From contig NZ_HG938353.1 in NCBI RefSeq assembly GCF_000731315.1, positions 3,038,001 to 3,102,000 on the forward strand: a stretch of DNA of 64,000 nt, in the 5' to 3' direction. The notes beneath the pieces were generated by a model. It saw only the letters and a program-made list of their open reading frames with translations, ran no database searches and was not told where the DNA came from. Source of the DNA: Neorhizobium galegae bv. orientalis str. HAMBI 540. GTDB taxonomy: Bacteria; Pseudomonadota; Alphaproteobacteria; Rhizobiales; Rhizobiaceae. Shown in pieces: positions 17,591 through 26,628 of the stretch. Every line of letters starts with the position of its first letter. Within the stretch, counting starts at the first letter, position 1. The position numbers and the translations under genes were made by a program.

Positions 17591-17950
17591 ATGAAATTTA
17601 AAGTGAGCTTTGCGCTCATCGCCGCAGCCAGCTTGACCGCCTGCGTTTCGTCCCCTCCGCCGCAACAGATGGCCGCCGTGCAGCCGCAGGGCGTCGAAGG
17701 CAGCTGGGTCGATCCGAACGGCATCGTTTCCTCTTTCCAGGCCGGCACGTTCAACACCCGCTCCAGCGACAGCAACACGCTGCTCGCCTCGGGCACCTAT
17801 ACCAGCCTGTCGCCGACGCTGGTCGAGATCAATATGACCTCTCTGGTGCGCAAGACCCAGTCGCGCGTCAACTGCTCTCTGGTCAGCATCAACCAGCTCA
17901 ACTGCACGCAGGATAGCGGCGCGCAGTTCTCGCTTGCCCGCCGCGGTTAA
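17591..17950 (+). CDS. omp10: Outer membrane lipoprotein Omp10
   Basis: A 119-residue lipoprotein. The signal peptide ends in a lipobox LTAC with the lipidated Cys at residue 18. The mature part matches what I know of Brucella Omp10: [29 protein letters not shown] and VNCSLVS...QLNCT in the same order, with two cysteines that probably pair. Omp10 is a small immunogenic outer membrane protein that helps envelope integrity in Brucella. The ATG at 17591 is preferred because the longer reading from 17501 would bury the signal peptide. It ends at a terminator. Confidence 0.9.
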   Translation: MKFKVSFALIAAASLTACVSSPPPQQMAAVQPQGVEGSWVDPNGIVSSFQAGTFNTRSSDSNTLLASGTYTSLSPTLVEINMTSLVRKTQSRVNCSLVSINQLNCTQDSGAQFSLARRG

Positions 17951-17980
17951 GGCGGCGCATCCTCGTCCCGATCATTGCGA

Positions 17981-18001
17981 CCCCGCCTCGGCGGGGTTTT
18001 C
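17981..18001 (+). terminator. Rho-independent terminator after omp10
   Basis: 7-bp stem CCCCGCC/GGCGGGG with a tight 2-base apparent loop (the inner pair probably opens), followed by TTTT. Confidence 0.75.
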
Positions 18002-18053
18002 GCGTTTTGCGCGCGTTCCTGCGCTTCGTGGCCGGGAGCCATTGCGGGTTCGA

Positions 18054-18503
18054 TTACTCCGGCCGGAAGGCGGCCGGGAGATCGACGGGCACATCCAAGG
18101 GCTCGAAATGCCGGATGTTCTCGGTAACGATGGTCAGATCATAGGCCCGCGCCGTCGCGGCAATAATGATATCGCTCAGGCCCGGGCTCCGGCCCTTGCT
18201 CTCGGCTTCGTCTTCCAGCGCACCCGCGATCCGCGCCACCACGGCGTCCATCGGCAATATCCGGTCGCCAAAACTGTCGGAGATAAAATCCAGCCAGGCC
18301 GAAAGACGCTGCGCTCTTGCGATCCCGCCGCGCCTGTGAAGCGATCGCATTCCCTTCTCGATTTCGGCAATGGTGATGGCCGACAGGTAGAGCGCATCGG
18401 CCTCGCCCTGTTCATGGAACCAGGCCCGCAGCTGATGGGACGCCACGGTTCGGTCCGGCGCGATCTTGCTGATGATATTGGTGTCGAGCAGGTAACCGCT
18501 CAC
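18054..18503 (-). CDS. vapC: PIN-domain toxin of VapC type
   Basis: A 149-residue PIN-domain protein, probably a toxin ribonuclease. Acidic active-site candidates are the Asp in YLLDTNIIS, the Glu in ITIAEIEKG, and the Asp in GLSDIIIAATA; IVTENIRHFE closes the fold as in FitB/VapC proteins. It starts with GTG at 18503, and the GTGA overlaps the antitoxin stop by four bases, the classical TA arrangement. The target RNA is unknown. Confidence 0.9.
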   Translation of the reverse strand: MSGYLLDTNIISKIAPDRTVASHQLRAWFHEQGEADALYLSAITIAEIEKGMRSLHRRGGIARAQRLSAWLDFISDSFGDRILPMDAVVARIAGALEDEAESKGRSPGLSDIIIAATARAYDLTIVTENIRHFEPLDVPVDLPAAFRPE

Positions 18504-18751
18504 AGGTCGACATCGCGCAGTTTTGACGGCTTCCGCTCAAGTTCGACACCACCCGGAAACGTCAGCAGGAAATCTCCGAAATTGGGCCGCGGCCGGTCCA
18601 GGGCCTTTTTCGCCGCCTCCGCCGCTTCGACCGACACAAGCACGGCCGCCGGCTTTCCATGGCGGGTAATCGTCACGAATTCGCCGTTCGCCGCCTCGTC
18701 CACGAGACCGGCGAAACCTGCCTTTGCCTCAGCCACACTGATCGTCGACAT
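18500..18751 (-). CDS. Phd/YefM-type antitoxin
   Basis: An 83-residue antitoxin of the Phd/YefM family: MSTISVAEAKAGFAGLVDEA followed by GEFVTITRHGKPAAVLVS, the DNA-binding N-terminal fold. The C-terminal tail (about 50-83), rich in Pro/Phe and charged residues, would wrap the VapC toxin. It precedes the toxin and overlaps it by four bases. A palindrome 20 bp before its start is the likely autoregulatory operator. Confidence 0.9.
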   Translation of the reverse strand: MSTISVAEAKAGFAGLVDEAANGEFVTITRHGKPAAVLVSVEAAEAAKKALDRPRPNFGDFLLTFPGGVELERKPSKLRDVDL

Positions 18752-18770
18752 CCACGGCTCCTCTCGAAAT

Positions 18771-18784
18771 GACCATATGTGGTC
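18771..18784. promoter_or_regulatory. Palindromic operator of the toxin-antitoxin operon
   Basis: GACCA-TATG-TGGTC, perfect 5-bp arms around a 4-base centre, lies 20 bp upstream of the antitoxin start. Phd/YefM antitoxins bind such sites to repress their own operon. Site inferred from position and symmetry. Confidence 0.6.
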
Positions 18785-18853
18785 AATTTACTTGCGGCCG
18801 TTGGAAAATCAATATGCAGCCTCGTGATCAGCGCCGATCGCGCCCTGTCATAT

Positions 18854-18920
18854 TTGTCACATTTCCCTTGAACCCACCGTCGGTTGATGAAAACATGCCC
18901 GCCGGAACGGTTGTCACATT
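18854..18920 (+). repeat. Direct repeat TTGTCACATT (two copies) upstream of the nucleotidase
   Basis: Identical 10-mers at 18854-18863 and 18911-18920, with CTGTCAT at 18845-18851 just before the first. They resemble parts of PHO boxes, but the 11-bp spacing of a true PHO box is not kept. Possible regulator sites for the nucleotidase gene. Confidence 0.35.
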
Positions 18921-18982
18921 GAAAAACTAGAACAGATAAAAAGGGCGGCACAGCCGGCCGAATTAAAAAGAGGAGAGATCAG

Positions 18983-21004
18983 ATGAAGAAGACATTGAGG
19001 TTCGGGCTGCTGACTGCGTCGGTCATGGCTCTTTCGAGCGGCGCGGCATTTGCCGATTTCGAGCTCAATATCCTGCACATCAACGACTTCCATTCGCGTC
19101 TCGAATCCATCAATGCGACCGATTCCACGTGCTCGGCCGAGGATGAAGGCAAGGGCGTATGCTTCGGCGGCGCGGCCCGGCTGCTGACCGCGATCAACCA
19201 GACCCGCGACGCGCTGAAGGCCCAGAACAAGAACGTCATTCTCCTCAACGGCGGCGACAATTTCCAAGGCTCTCTCTTCTACACGACCTACAAGGGCGCG
19301 GCCGAAGCCGAAGCGCTGAACGCCATGAAGTTCGACGCGATGACCGTCGGCAACCATGAATTCGACGACAGCGACGACGTGCTTGCCACCTTCCTCGATA
19401 AGATCCAGTTCCCGGTCGTTACCGCCAACGTCGTTCCGAGCGCTGCCGCCAAGATCGGCAACCGCATCAAGCCGTCGCTGGTGCTGACCGTTGGCGGCCA
19501 GAAGATCGGCATCGTCGGCGCCGTTACCAACGACACCGCCGAAATCGCCAATCCCGGCCCGAACATCACGATTGCCGACGACGTTGCCAAGATCACCGAA
19601 GCCGTTCAGGGCCTGAAGGCTCAAGGCGTCGACAAGATCATCGCGCTGACTCATGTCGGTTACCCGCGCGACCTCGCCATCATCGCCAAGATCCCGGATG
19701 TCGACGTCGTCGTCGGCGGCCACACCCACACGCTGCTCTCGAACGTGGCCAAGGGCGCCGAAGGCCCCTACCCGACCTGGTCGGACAATCCGGGCGGCTA
19801 CAAGGTCCCGGTGGTCCAGGCTTTCCAGTATTCGAAATATCTCGGCGACATCAAGATCGTCTTCGACGACAGCGGCGTCGTGAAGTCGGCCGAAGGCGAG
19901 CCGATCCTGATGGATAAGTCGATCACGCCCGATCCGGCCTTCCTGGCTCGCGTTGCCGAGCTGAAGAAGCCGATCGAGGACATGAAGAAGAAGGTCGTCG
20001 GCGCTTCCGACGCGGTCATTGATGGCGACCGCCGCGTTTGCCGCGCCAAGGAATGCTCGATGGGCAACCTCGTCGCCGACGCCATGCTCGACCGCACCAA
20101 GGGCCAGGGCATCACCATCGCCATCCAGAACGGCGGCGGCTTGCGCGCTTCGATCGATGCCGGCGAAGTCACCCAGGGTGAAGTCGTCAGCGTCCTGCCC
20201 TTCCAGAACACGCTCGCGACCTTCCAACTCACCGGTGCCGATGTCGTCAAGGCGCTCGAAAACGGCGTCAGCCAGATCGACGACGGCGCAGGCCGCTTCC
20301 CGCAGGTCGCGGGTCTCAAATATTCCTTCGACAAGTCGAAGCAGGCCGGAGCCAAGGTCAGCGACGTCCAGGTCAAGGAAGGCGACAAGTTCGTACCGAT
20401 CGACCCAGCCAAGAGCTACGGCGTTGCCACCAACAATTTCATGCGCGCAGGCGGCGATGGCTACGCCATCTTCAAGACCGGCGGCAAGAATGCCTATGAC
20501 TACGGTCCGGACCTCGCCGACGTAACGGCGGAATTCGTGGCCGCACACAATCCCTACAAGCCCTATACGGACGGCCGTGTCACCGACCTGACCCCGGCCA
20601 GCTACACCCCGCCAGCCAAGCCCGCGCCTGCCGCCCCGCCGGCAGCTGCTCCGGCTCCGACGGCTGCCGCTCCCGCTACCCCGGCTCCTGCTGCACCTGC
20701 CGCTCCGGCCCCCACGGCAGCGGCTCCGGCCGCACCGGCGAGCCCTGCTCCGGCAGCACCCGCAGCTCCTGCACCGAACACGATGGCCGCAGCTCCGGCG
20801 AAACCTGCTCCGGCAGCGGCTCCCGCCGCACCGAAGCCGGCCGGCCCCACCAAGTACACGGTCGCCAAGGGTGACTCGCTCTGGAAGATCGCCGAAGCCA
20901 CCTATGGCGACGGCGAGAAGTGGACCGAGATCGCCAAGCTCAACTCGCTGCGCCATCCGAACGTCATCCAGGTCGGTGCCGAGCTGGAACTGCCGGCGAA
21001 GTGA
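18983..21004 (+). CDS. Periplasmic 5'-nucleotidase (UshA-like) with C-terminal LysM domain
   Basis: A 673-residue protein. The signal peptide (about 1-24, ending in AAFA) is followed by a calcineurin-like metallophosphatase domain (ILHINDFHSRLE, NGGDNFQGS, VGNHEFD, GGHTHTLL). Next is the 5'-nucleotidase C-terminal domain (about 340-520, NGGGLRASIDAG and RAGGDGYAIF). A Pro/Ala-rich linker of about 80 residues then leads to a LysM domain (about 624-672, YTVAKGDSLWKIAEATYGDG). It should cleave periplasmic nucleotides and be held on peptidoglycan by LysM. GAGGAGA precedes the ATG; a strong terminator follows. Confidence 0.93.
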   Translation: MKKTLRFGLLTASVMALSSGAAFADFELNILHINDFHSRLESINATDSTCSAEDEGKGVCFGGAARLLTAINQTRDALKAQNKNVILLNGGDNFQGSLFYTTYKGAAEAEALNAMKFDAMTVGNHEFDDSDDVLATFLDKIQFPVVTANVVPSAAAKIGNRIKPSLVLTVGGQKIGIVGAVTNDTAEIANPGPNITIADDVAKITEAVQGLKAQGVDKIIALTHVGYPRDLAIIAKIPDVDVVVGGHTHTLLSNVAKGAEGPYPTWSDNPGGYKVPVVQAFQYSKYLGDIKIVFDDSGVVKSAEGEPILMDKSITPDPAFLARVAELKKPIEDMKKKVVGASDAVIDGDRRVCRAKECSMGNLVADAMLDRTKGQGITIAIQNGGGLRASIDAGEVTQGEVVSVLPFQNTLATFQLTGADVVKALENGVSQIDDGAGRFPQVAGLKYSFDKSKQAGAKVSDVQVKEGDKFVPIDPAKSYGVATNNFMRAGGDGYAIFKTGGKNAYDYGPDLADVTAEFVAAHNPYKPYTDGRVTDLTPASYTPPAKPAPAAPPAAAPAPTAAAPATPAPAAPAAPAPTAAAPAAPASPAPAAPAAPAPNTMAAAPAKPAPAAAPAAPKPAGPTKYTVAKGDSLWKIAEATYGDGEKWTEIAKLNSLRHPNVIQVGAELELPAK

Positions 21005-21079
21005 CATCGCTTGACCCGGATCAAGGTCCGGGCCGGCGACTTCACGCAACAAATTGGGACGATTTGTCCCGATCCCATG

Positions 21080-21109
21080 ATCGGCCCGGGCTTTCCCGGG
21101 CCGATTTTT
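21080..21109 (+). terminator. Rho-independent terminator after the nucleotidase gene
   Basis: Perfect 11-bp stem ATCGGCCCGGG/CCCGGGCCGAT, 4-base loop and TTTT. Two smaller inverted repeats precede it: CCCGGA/TCCGGG near 21016-21033 and GGGAC/GTCCC near 21056-21070. Confidence 0.92.
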
Positions 21110-21177
21110 GTTTCTAAGTAATTTGCGAAACAAACGAGTGCGTCGTCGCCCCGCAAGATTCAATCGAAAGTGTCCGC

Positions 21178-22212
21178 ATGACCTCCCATTCCGCCCACAT
21201 GCCCTCCGATCATCCGAAGGTGAGTTTCGGCAAAGTCGGCGTATTGCTCGTCAATCTCGGCACCCCAGACGGCACGGACTACTGGTCGATGCGGCGCTAT
21301 CTCGCCGAGTTTCTGTCCGACAAGCGGGTGATCGAGTGGTCGCGGCTCTACTGGTACCCGATCCTCTACGGCATCGTGCTCAATAAGCGGCCGCAGAAGG
21401 TCGGCAAGGCCTATGAGGCGATCTGGAACAAGGATTTGAACGAGAGTTACCTGCGCACCTATACCCGCAGCCAGGGCGAATTGATGGCCGAACGCTTGAA
21501 GGATCTCCCGAACGTCGTGGTCGACTGGGCGATGCGCTACGGAAAACCCTCGATCGCCGAGCGCATCGATGCGCTGAAGGAAAAGGGCTGCGAAAAGATC
21601 GTCCTCTTCCCGCTCTATCCGCAATATGCGGCCTCCACCACCGCAACCGTCAACGACAAGGCCTTCGAGCACCTGATGAAGCTGCGCTGGCAGCCGGCGT
21701 TACGCACCGTGCCGCCCTATCACGACGAACCGGCCTATATCGAGGCGCTGGCGGATTCCGTGAGGGCGAAATACGCCGCTCTCGACTGGGAGCCGGAAAT
21801 GCTGATCGCCTCCTTCCACGGCATCCCGCAATCCTATTTCAAGGCGGGCGATCCCTATTACTGCCATTGCCAAAAGACGGCCCGGCTCCTGAAAGAGGCC
21901 CTCGGTCTCACCGAAAAAAATTTCATGATCACCTTCCAGTCCCGTTTCGGCCCCGAGGAATGGCTGCAGCCCTATACCGACAAGACGGTCGAAAAGCTCG
22001 CCCAGGCCGGCATCAGGCGCATCGCTGTCATGAACCCCGGCTTCGTCTCCGACTGTCTCGAAACGCTCGAAGAAATCGCCGAGGAAGCGGGCGAGATCTT
22101 CCTGCACAATGGCGGGGAAAAGTTCGCGCATGTCCCCTGTCTGAACGACAGCCCCGGCGGCATGACCGTGCTGGAAAAGGTCGTCCGCCGGGAACTTCAG
22201 GGCTGGGTGTAA
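21178..22212 (+). CDS. hemH: Ferrochelatase
   Basis: A 344-residue enzyme inserting Fe2+ into protoporphyrin IX, the last step of heme synthesis, at the inner membrane face. Features include VGVLLVNLGTPDG at the N-terminus, LFPLYPQYAASTTA, SFHGIPQSYFKAGDPYYCHC with the metal-binding His, and FQSRFGPEEWLQPYT. The last two are strong ferrochelatase signatures. The start at 21178 is the first ATG; another in-frame ATG at 21199 is possible. It stands alone and converges on the MBL hydrolase gene. Confidence 0.96.
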   Translation: MTSHSAHMPSDHPKVSFGKVGVLLVNLGTPDGTDYWSMRRYLAEFLSDKRVIEWSRLYWYPILYGIVLNKRPQKVGKAYEAIWNKDLNESYLRTYTRSQGELMAERLKDLPNVVVDWAMRYGKPSIAERIDALKEKGCEKIVLFPLYPQYAASTTATVNDKAFEHLMKLRWQPALRTVPPYHDEPAYIEALADSVRAKYAALDWEPEMLIASFHGIPQSYFKAGDPYYCHCQKTARLLKEALGLTEKNFMITFQSRFGPEEWLQPYTDKTVEKLAQAGIRRIAVMNPGFVSDCLETLEEIAEEAGEIFLHNGGEKFAHVPCLNDSPGGMTVLEKVVRRELQGWV

Positions 22213-22263
22213 GCCGGCTCATTCCAGCCGCCCCTGATTTTTGCCTCTCCGGGTTCAGCGCTT

Positions 22264-23019
22264 TCAGCGGGCAGGCAGGTCGATCACGTCGCCGTCTGCC
22301 GGAATCAGCAGGCGCGACGGACCGATTCCGGCCGCGTCAGCCGCCTCGCGCAGATATGCACGCGAAACGGTGGCATGATCGAGCGCCTCCATATGCACCG
22401 CGACAACCGTGGCCTCAGGCGCGGACCGGCAGAGTTCGATCGTTTCCACCGCATCCATGACGATGAGGTCGCCATCCCAGAGGGCGCCGCAGGAATGGCT
22501 GATGATGACATCGGGCACGACGCGCTCTACCGTCTCCAGTACCGGCGGATAAAGGACCGTATCGCCCGCCCAATAAATTAGCGGCTCACCGGGCGCAGCA
22601 AGCGTCAGTCCCATCACCGACCCCATCTTTTCCCGGACCGGACCAAGACCGTGGCTGCCCTCACAGCGCGTGATCGTGATGCCCTGCCAGACGAGCTCCC
22701 CCTCGAGCGGCTCCACATCGGTAAAACCTTCTGCAGCGATTGTCGCCTCATCGCCCGGCTGACAGATCAGCGGCAGGTGTTTCGGGACACGTTGTTTGGC
22801 CACCGAATCGAAATGGTCCGTATGGAGGTGGGAGACGATCACCAGTTCGACACCTTGCAAGACCTCCTCCACCGAAAGCGGCAGGTCCGTCAACGGATTG
22901 GCGGACTTGCCGGTATAGGACGGCAGGCTGTAACGAGGTGCGAAATAAGGATCAATCAGGATGCTGCGGCCCGCATAGGAAAGCTTGAGCGTCGCATTGC
23001 GGATCAACTGAAGCTTCAT
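22264..23019 (-). CDS. MBL-fold metal-dependent hydrolase
   Basis: A 251-residue metallo-beta-lactamase-fold protein related to the UPF0173/UlaG-like hydrolases. The metal-binding motif is VSHLHTDHFD (HxHxDH) near residue 63; further ligands are His in CEGSHGLGP, Asp in YWAGDTVL and His in VAVHMEAL. The N-terminal strand pair reads LKLSYAGRSILIDPYF. There is no signal peptide, so cytoplasmic. The substrate is unknown. It lies 87 bp downstream of queC on the same strand; a functional link is not shown. Confidence 0.85.
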   Translation of the reverse strand: MKLQLIRNATLKLSYAGRSILIDPYFAPRYSLPSYTGKSANPLTDLPLSVEEVLQGVELVIVSHLHTDHFDSVAKQRVPKHLPLICQPGDEATIAAEGFTDVEPLEGELVWQGITITRCEGSHGLGPVREKMGSVMGLTLAAPGEPLIYWAGDTVLYPPVLETVERVVPDVIISHSCGALWDGDLIVMDAVETIELCRSAPEATVVAVHMEALDHATVSRAYLREAADAAGIGPSRLLIPADGDVIDLPAR

Positions 23020-23106
23020 CGAGGTACCTCGTGCGGGAAGAATGCGAAGCCTAGACCGGTTGGCCGTGATGATCCAATGATCGTTCTAGATGAGACAGCC
23101 ACTCTA

Positions 23107-23817
23107 TCAACGCGTCTCCTCGGCCGTGAACCCTTCCGTGGCGGCCTTCCAGAAGTCCGGATCCTCGTATTCCGTCGGGTCTTCGATGCCTGCGAGGTGG
23201 AAAGCTTCGCGCCGCTCGACACAGGTGCCGCAGCGGCCGCAATGCAGGGCTCCGCCCTTGTAGCAGGACCAGGTTTCGGCGACCGGCGTTCCATGCCGGG
23301 CGCCATCGGTGACGATATCCGCCTTCGATCCATGGACGTAAGGCGCAAGCAGCCGGACCGACGCGTAACCGTCCAGGGCATGATCCTGCATCGCCTGGAA
23401 CGCATCGATGAAACCGGGCCGGCAGTCGGGATAGATGAAATGGTCGCCGCCATGCACGGCGATCGCCACCGCATCGGCTCCGCGCGCCGCCGCCACCCCG
23501 AAGGCGACCGAGAGCATGATCGCATTGCGGTTCGGCACCACGGTGACGCGCATCGTCTCCTCCGCATAATGCCCGTCCGGCACATCGAGATCATCGGTCA
23601 AGGCCGAACCGGTCAGCCGGCTGCCGATCCCGCGCATGTCGATGATCTCGTGGAAGACGCCGAGCCGCGCGGCGCAGGCCGCGGCGAAATCGAGTTCCTT
23701 GCGGTGCCGCTGGCCGTAGTCGAAGGAAATCAGCCCCAGCAGCTCCTGCTCTGCGGCAATCCTATGAGCGAGCGAGACAGAATCCAGTCCGCCGGAGCAG
23801 ACGACGATGGTTTTCAT
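23107..23817 (-). CDS. queC: 7-cyano-7-deazaguanine synthase
   Basis: A 236-residue enzyme that makes preQ0 from 7-carboxy-7-deazaguanine and ammonia with ATP, in queuosine biosynthesis. The ATP PP-loop SGGLDS is at about residues 9-14, followed by FDYGQRHRKE and VPNRNAIMLS. The zinc site is near the C-terminus (SCYKGG...HCGRCGTCVER), which is decisive for QueC. No queD/queE gene is adjacent. The leader contains a sequence loosely like a preQ1-I aptamer core. Confidence 0.95.
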   Translation of the reverse strand: MKTIVVCSGGLDSVSLAHRIAAEQELLGLISFDYGQRHRKELDFAAACAARLGVFHEIIDMRGIGSRLTGSALTDDLDVPDGHYAEETMRVTVVPNRNAIMLSVAFGVAAARGADAVAIAVHGGDHFIYPDCRPGFIDAFQAMQDHALDGYASVRLLAPYVHGSKADIVTDGARHGTPVAETWSCYKGGALHCGRCGTCVERREAFHLAGIEDPTEYEDPDFWKAATEGFTAEETR

Positions 23818-24009
23818 GGGCGTTTATCCTTGTTTTGACCGGGTAGGCTGCGACCGGGTGTGCGAACCTGCTCTCTAGACCGCCAACGCGTCCTTGTGAA
23901 TAACCCGGGCGACATCGACAGCGTCGAGCTGTCATTTCTTCCCTGCAAAGAACGTGCTAACTCATCACGTGTGGCCTGGCGGGCTTACCGCCTGCAATGG
24001 AGGAATGTC

Positions 24010-25047
24010 ATGAACTTGGGCGGCCTGGGTGGCTTCGATATCGTCGTGATCGGCGTGGTGGTGCTGATCATTCTGGTCCTGTTTGCCGGGATCAAGACCG
24101 TGCCGCAGGGTTATCGCTACACCGTGGAACGCTTCGGCCGCTACACCCGCACGCTGGAGCCAGGCCTCAACCTGCTGACACCTTTCATCGAGCGCATCGG
24201 CGTGCGCATGAACGTGATGGAGCAGGTCCTCAGCATCCCGACGCAGGAGGTCATCACCAAGGACAATGCCAGCGTCTCCGCAGATGCGGTGTCCTTCTAT
24301 CAGGTCCTCAATCCGGCTCAGGCCGCCTACCAGATCTCCAATCTCGAAAACGCTATCCAGAACCTCACCATGACCAATATCCGCTCGGTCATGGGTTCGA
24401 TGGACCTGGATGAGCTGCTCTCCAACCGTGAAGTCATCAACGAGCGGCTGCTGCGCGTCGTCGACGAGGCCGTCGGCCCCTGGGGTATCAAGGTCACCCG
24501 CGTCGAGATCAAGGACATCCAGCCGCCGGCCGACCTCGTCGAATCGATGGGCCGGCAGATGAAGGCCGAACGTGAGAAGCGCGCCCAGATTCTGGAGGCA
24601 GAAGGCTCGCGCAGTGCCCAGATCCTGCGTGCCGAGGGCGCCAAGCAGGCAGCGGTCCTCGAAGCCGAAGGCAAACGCGAAGCCGCGTACCGCGAGGCGG
24701 AAGCCCGCGAGCGTCTGGCGGAAGCCGAAGCCAAGGCCACCCAGTCCGTCTCCCAGGCGATCGCCGCCGGCGACGTGCAGGCGATCAACTATTTCGTGGC
24801 GCAGAAATACATCGAGGCGCTGGCGGCGATCGGCAAGGCGCCCAATTCGAAGATCGTGCTGATGCCACTGGAGGCTTCGTCGATCATCGGTTCGCTCGGC
24901 GGCATCGGCGCCATCGCCAAGGAAGTTTTCGGCGATGGCTCCGGGCCCGCCGCACCGCCGCGCCCACCGGCCGGCCCGCGCCCCCAGCCCGGTCCGCGCA
25001 CCACGCCGGTCCTCAATCCGTTCAACCCGAATTCCGCAGAGACGTGA
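24010..25047 (+). CDS. SPFH/band-7 membrane protein (QmcA type)
   Basis: A 345-residue stomatin/prohibitin-like protein. One N-terminal membrane helix (about 8-26, [17 protein letters not shown]) precedes the SPFH domain (about 27-200, [34 protein letters not shown]). A long Ala/Glu-rich coiled coil (about 200-265) and a Pro-rich C-tail follow. Such proteins form oligomeric rings on membrane microdomains and work with NfeD proteins, and an NfeD gene follows three bases later. GGAGGA 7 bases before the ATG fixes the start at 24010; longer readings were rejected. Confidence 0.93.
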   Translation: MNLGGLGGFDIVVIGVVVLIILVLFAGIKTVPQGYRYTVERFGRYTRTLEPGLNLLTPFIERIGVRMNVMEQVLSIPTQEVITKDNASVSADAVSFYQVLNPAQAAYQISNLENAIQNLTMTNIRSVMGSMDLDELLSNREVINERLLRVVDEAVGPWGIKVTRVEIKDIQPPADLVESMGRQMKAEREKRAQILEAEGSRSAQILRAEGAKQAAVLEAEGKREAAYREAEARERLAEAEAKATQSVSQAIAAGDVQAINYFVAQKYIEALAAIGKAPNSKIVLMPLEASSIIGSLGGIGAIAKEVFGDGSGPAAPPRPPAGPRPQPGPRTTPVLNPFNPNSAET

Positions 25048-25050
25048 GCC

Positions 25051-25509
25051 ATGCTGCATGATGCTGTGGTCAATCTCGGTCCCTGGAGCTGGTGGATTTT
25101 AGGCGTCGTCCTGTTGTGTGCCGAACTCGCGGCACCAGGCGTCTTCCTGATCTGGATCGGCGCCGCCGCGATCGTCATCGGCGCGCTGTCTCTGGCGCTC
25201 TGGGACGCGGCCTTCTGGAGCTGGCACGTCCAGCTTCTGCTGTTTGCAGTACTCTCAGGCGCCTTCGCGCTGGCAGGCCGCCGTTTCTATGCCAGCCGCA
25301 ACCAGGCGACCGACGAACCCAATCTCAACCGGCGTGGCGAAAGCCTGGTCGGCCGCACCGCAACTCTCCACGAGCCGATCGCCGAGGGGCGCGGCCGCAT
25401 CCGGCTCGACGATACATGGTGGTCGGTGATGGGACCGGACCTGCCGGCCGGCACGCAGGTGAAGGTGGTAGCGGCAAGCGGCCGCGACCTGAGGGTCGAA
25501 GCGGCGTAG
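25051..25509 (+). CDS. NfeD-like membrane protein
   Basis: A 152-residue protein with two or three membrane helices (about 14-35, 35-55 and 62-80) and a C-terminal OB-fold of the NfeD type (about 92-150, LVGRTATLHEPIAEGRGRIRL and TWWSVMGPDLPAGTQVKVV). Short NfeD proteins pair with SPFH proteins in membrane quality control. Its position three bases after the SPFH gene supports a functional pair. Confidence 0.92.
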   Translation: MLHDAVVNLGPWSWWILGVVLLCAELAAPGVFLIWIGAAAIVIGALSLALWDAAFWSWHVQLLLFAVLSGAFALAGRRFYASRNQATDEPNLNRRGESLVGRTATLHEPIAEGRGRIRLDDTWWSVMGPDLPAGTQVKVVAASGRDLRVEAA

Positions 25510-25547
25510 TTTTCCCGTCCGAAAGCGGCTTGGAACCTAGCTCGATA

Positions 25548-26543
25548 TCAGGCCACGCCGACGCGCAGCAGATCATGAAAGTGGACGATACCGATCGGCT
25601 TGCGCTCTTCATCGACGACGAGCAGCGCGCCGATGCTGTGCTTGTTGAGCATCGCCATGGCCTTGGTGGCGAGCGTTTCCTTGCTGACGGTCTTCGGATT
25701 ACGCGTCATCACATCATCGACCCGCGTATCACGCAGGTCGAGATGAAGGTGCCGGGAAATATCACCATCGCTGATGAAGCCGCAGAGGCTGCCATCCTCG
25801 TCGACTATGCCGACGCAGCCGAAGCGCTTGCGCGACAGTTCCTCGATCGCCTCCAGCATCAAGACGCCTTTTTTGACCAGAGGCATGCGATCGCCGGTAT
25901 GCATCAGATCGCCGACATGGCTGAGCATCGCCCCGAGCTTGCCGCCCGGATGATAGACGCGGAAATCGGTTGCCGAAAAACCGCGCGCTTCGAGCAGCGC
26001 CACGGCAAGCGCATCGCCCATGGCAAGCTGCATCAGCGTCGATGTGGTCGGCGCCAGCCCGTGCGGGCAGGCTTCCTGTTCCTTGGGCAACAGCAGAACG
26101 ACATCGGCCTCGCGGGCCAGCGTCGAAACCTCGCCCGACGTCATGGCGATCAGCGGAATGGAGAAGCGGCGGGTGAAGGAAACGATGCCCTGCAGTTCGG
26201 CGGTCTCACCGCTCCAGGACAGGGCCAGCACCACGTCACCCGAGCCGATCATGCCGAGATCGCCGTGATTGGCTTCGACGGGATGCACGAAGAAGGAAGG
26301 CGTGCCCGTCGAGGCGAGGCTGGCAGCGATCTTGCGGCCGATATGTCCGCTCTTGCCGATGCCGGTCACGACGACCCTGCCATCGATGTCGCCGATCAGT
26401 TCCGCCGCCTTGCGGAAGGCTTCGCCAAGGCCGTGCTGGAGCGCCAACTCCAGCGCATTAAGTCCTTGTTTCCCGAAGGAAATCGTCCTCAAGGCGGAAT
26501 CGACAAGGTCGTTCTCGACCAGCTGCAAAGCTCTCTTGATCAT
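25548..26543 (-). CDS. kdsD: Arabinose-5-phosphate isomerase (KpsF/GutQ family)
   Basis: A 331-residue enzyme converting ribulose 5-phosphate to arabinose 5-phosphate, the first step to KDO for lipopolysaccharide. The SIS domain (about 45-180) has VVTGIGKSGHIGRKIAASLASTG, HPVEANHGDLG and LALSWSGET. Two CBS domains follow (about 205-330, FISDGDISRHL and HSIGALLVVDE). The ATG at 26543 is used; a TTG two codons earlier is the other option. It is divergent from the beta-barrel gene. Confidence 0.94.
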   Translation of the reverse strand: MIKRALQLVENDLVDSALRTISFGKQGLNALELALQHGLGEAFRKAAELIGDIDGRVVVTGIGKSGHIGRKIAASLASTGTPSFFVHPVEANHGDLGMIGSGDVVLALSWSGETAELQGIVSFTRRFSIPLIAMTSGEVSTLAREADVVLLLPKEQEACPHGLAPTTSTLMQLAMGDALAVALLEARGFSATDFRVYHPGGKLGAMLSHVGDLMHTGDRMPLVKKGVLMLEAIEELSRKRFGCVGIVDEDGSLCGFISDGDISRHLHLDLRDTRVDDVMTRNPKTVSKETLATKAMAMLNKHSIGALLVVDEERKPIGIVHFHDLLRVGVA

Positions 26544-26628
26544 GGGCAAGCCTTAACGCTTTTCACCCCTCAAGTCTATCAGCTTTGGCGCGGGGCTACT
26601 AAGTTGGCCGCCGCCATAGCGTCGCAAC

